Notes under the pieces: model-generated
What the model saw: only the letters and a program-made list of their open reading frames with translations
Databases searched by the model: none
Told to the model about the DNA's origin: nothing
Translations under genes and position numbers: made by a program
Source: Anaerolineae bacterium
Lineage (GTDB): Bacteria > Chloroflexota > Anaerolineae > Caldilineales > Caldilineaceae
DNA length: 64,000 bases
Direction of reading: 5' to 3'
NCBI GenBank assembly: GCA_030432295.1
Contig: JAUIHI010000035.1
Coordinates: forward strand, 1 to 64,000
Shown here: piece by piece, positions 62,993 to 64,000 of the stretch
Position numbering within the stretch: the stretch's first letter is position 1
Layout: every line of letters begins with the position of its first letter

Positions 62993-63163
62993 GCGCCAGC
63001 CGACCCAAGAGCCTTGGCCACCGGTGTCGCTTTTGTCAGACATCTTGCGGATATCCGTCGGCGTGCTGGAGGTGGTGATCAGCTCGAAAAGCGCCAGCAG
63101 GCCATCCTTCTGCTCTGACTTCATCATGGACTGAAATTGTTCGATCGTTACCACGGCTTGCAT
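62993..63163 (-). CDS. 57-aa candidate pheromone/RiPP precursor (ComX-like)
   Basis: The ATG at 63163 has a perfect AAGGAG 6 nt upstream; the stop is TAA at 62993. An amphipathic leader-like part (VVTIEQFQSMMKSEQKDGLL, then ALFELITTSS) is followed by a hydrophilic stretch and a tail GGQGSWVGWR with Trp53 and Trp56. No signal peptide. The length (ComX is ~55 aa), the C-terminal Trp, and the position between mutS and a ComQ-like gene followed by a ComP-like kinase suggest a prenylated-Trp signal precursor. ComX sequences are too variable for homology to be claimed. Another peptide natural product is possible. Confidence 0.72.
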
Positions 63164-63226
63164 TGTATGCTCCTTCCCAAGAGGATAAAAAGGTGTTTGG
63201 TGGAACCGTGCCCACCTTCAGTTCCT

Positions 63227-63250
63227 AGTATACTACGATGCGCTCAATTA
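63227..63250 (-). promoter_or_regulatory. Possible promoter of the peptide gene
   Basis: Minus strand -10 TATACT (63227-63232), with TTACTA 16 nt upstream as a weak -35. It sits in the 111-bp gap between mutS and the peptide gene. The -35 is poor, so an activator may be needed or mutS read-through may contribute. Confidence 0.35.
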
Positions 63251-63274
63251 GTAATCCGTGAAATTTACGTAATT

Positions 63275-64000
63275 CTAACTATCTTTGCTTAGCTTTTGTA
63301 GCTCGTACAGGCGGTTCAGCGCGTCCAGTGGAGTCAAGTGGTTCACATCCATCGTGCGCAGAACCTCTACAACCGGATGGGCGTCGGCAAAGAGACCGAC
63401 TTGCAAGGCCACGGGCCGCTTGCCCTGTTGGGAGACCACATCGTTCAGCCGACGGGGACCAGCCGCGCCGGACTTCTCCAGGTCGTCCAGAATCTCCTTG
63501 GCCCGATGGACCACCTGTTTGGGCAGCCCAGCCATCTCTCCCACGTGGACGCCGTAGGAACGATCTGCCTTGCCGGGCAGAATGCGGTGCAGAAAGACAA
63601 CCTGCTCCCCTCTGTCATCCACAGCCACGTGATAATTGATTACGTGGGGCAGGCGTTCCGATAGATCGGTCAGCTCGTGATAGTGGGTGGCAAAGAGCGT
63701 CTTGGCCTGCAAGGACGGGTGGTTGTGGATATATTCTACCACCGACCAGGCGATAGCAAGTCCGTCATAGGTACTAGTTCCGCGGCCAATTTCGTCCAGG
63801 ACCAGCAGGCTACGCTGGGTAGCGTGGTTCAAGATGTTGGCAGTTTCTACCATTTCCACCATAAATGTGGACTGGCCCCGGTGGATTTCGTCGCTGGCCC
63901 CGATGCGGGTAAAGATGCGATCCACCACGCCGATGTGAGCGGCTTCGGCGGGCACAAAGGAGCCAATTTGGGCCATCAGCACAATCAGCGCGGTCTGGCG
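63275..64000 (-). CDS. mutS: DNA mismatch repair protein MutS, C-terminal part (cut by window edge)
   Basis: The frame is open at base 64000 and reads [18 protein letters not shown], the stretch just after the Walker A site, so the N-terminal two thirds lie outside. Visible: [16 protein letters not shown], Walker [28 protein letters not shown], and the helical C-terminus ending near [13 protein letters not shown]. MutS recognises mismatches and uses ATP to start repair. It is transcribed toward the peptide gene. Confidence 0.97.
   Translation of the reverse strand, partial: RQTALIVLMAQIGSFVPAEAAHIGVVDRIFTRIGASDEIHRGQSTFMVEMVETANILNHATQRSLLVLDEIGRGTSTYDGLAIAWSVVEYIHNHPSLQAKTLFATHYHELTDLSERLPHVINYHVAVDDRGEQVVFLHRILPGKADRSYGVHVGEMAGLPKQVVHRAKEILDDLEKSGAAGPRRLNDVVSQQGKRPVALQVGLFADAHPVVEVLRTMDVNHLTPLDALNRLYELQKLSKDS

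Noticed and set aside
62993-63163. Calling the 57-aa peptide a precursor for the PqqD operon
   Set aside because: It lies more than 54 kb away and directly beside a prenyl-synthase-like gene and a kinase; the ComX-like reading fits the local context better.

Overview
The window most resembles a chromosomal segment of a GC-rich member of the Chloroflexota (Anaerolineae/Caldilineae-like). This is inferred from gene content, not from a marker phylogeny. The supporting content is an F420-NADP reductase, DUF4012 and DUF2723 surface-polymer proteins, the Gram-positive-style order yqeY-pgpH-ybeY-dgkA, RecD2, ComEC, P/T-rich secreted proteins, and no outer-membrane or lipid A genes. No rRNA, tRNA or CRISPR array was found.

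Layout. 1-0.5 kb: 3' end of an ISAzo13-like transposase. 0.5-8.6 kb: a tightly overlapping minus-strand operon. It runs from a clear promoter near 8.6 kb through a PqqD-type recognition protein, an HprK-like kinase, a GT2 glycosyltransferase, a methyltransferase, a second GT2 and a decayed ABC exporter, to a fatty acyl-AMP ligase/carrier/acyltransferase fusion. It looks like a specialised-metabolite or lipidated peptide/glycan locus. A second, intact ABC exporter lies just upstream (8.7-10.5 kb). 10.6-17.7 kb: a cation/proton antiporter, a receiver-only regulator, several very small charged or repetitive stress-like proteins, and a GAF-kinase/LuxR-regulator pair. 18-37 kb: mostly housekeeping genes (recD2, ctp protease, nadD, obg, yqeY-pgpH-ybeY-dgkA, K+ channel, MalK-type ATPase, apgM, sirtuin). 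38-45 kb: a surface polysaccharide/cell-wall cluster (DUF4012, DUF2723, a DUF11-like protein, a fused GT2/priming sugar transferase, a sortase-like lipoprotein without the catalytic cysteine). 45-56 kb: F420 reductase, an isomerase, MOSC, O-methyltransferase, MscS, radA and lipoproteins. 56.5-64 kb: comEC and, facing it, a minus-strand set consisting of the mutS 3' end, a 57-codon peptide gene, a polyprenyl-synthase-like gene and a multi-pass histidine kinase.

The most striking part is that last set. A short peptide ending in a Gly/Trp-rich tail is followed by a prenyl-synthase homologue that keeps both Asp-rich motifs but lacks the usual isopentenyl-PP-binding motifs. Next comes a sensor kinase with a ComP-like layout: an extracytoplasmic PDZ-like loop, many membrane helices, then a kinase. 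This is the gene content of the Bacillus ComQ-ComX-ComP prenyl-peptide quorum-sensing module, here in a probable chloroflexotal genome. I know of no such system described in this phylum. The assignment rests on reading motifs and context and has not been tested by search or experiment.

Intergenic regions are rich in palindromes. These include a roughly 95-bp element with AAAACCGAGTTTT-type ends (about four copies), hairpins built from degenerate 7-mers (about six), and several perfect stems of 20-32 bp that look like terminators.
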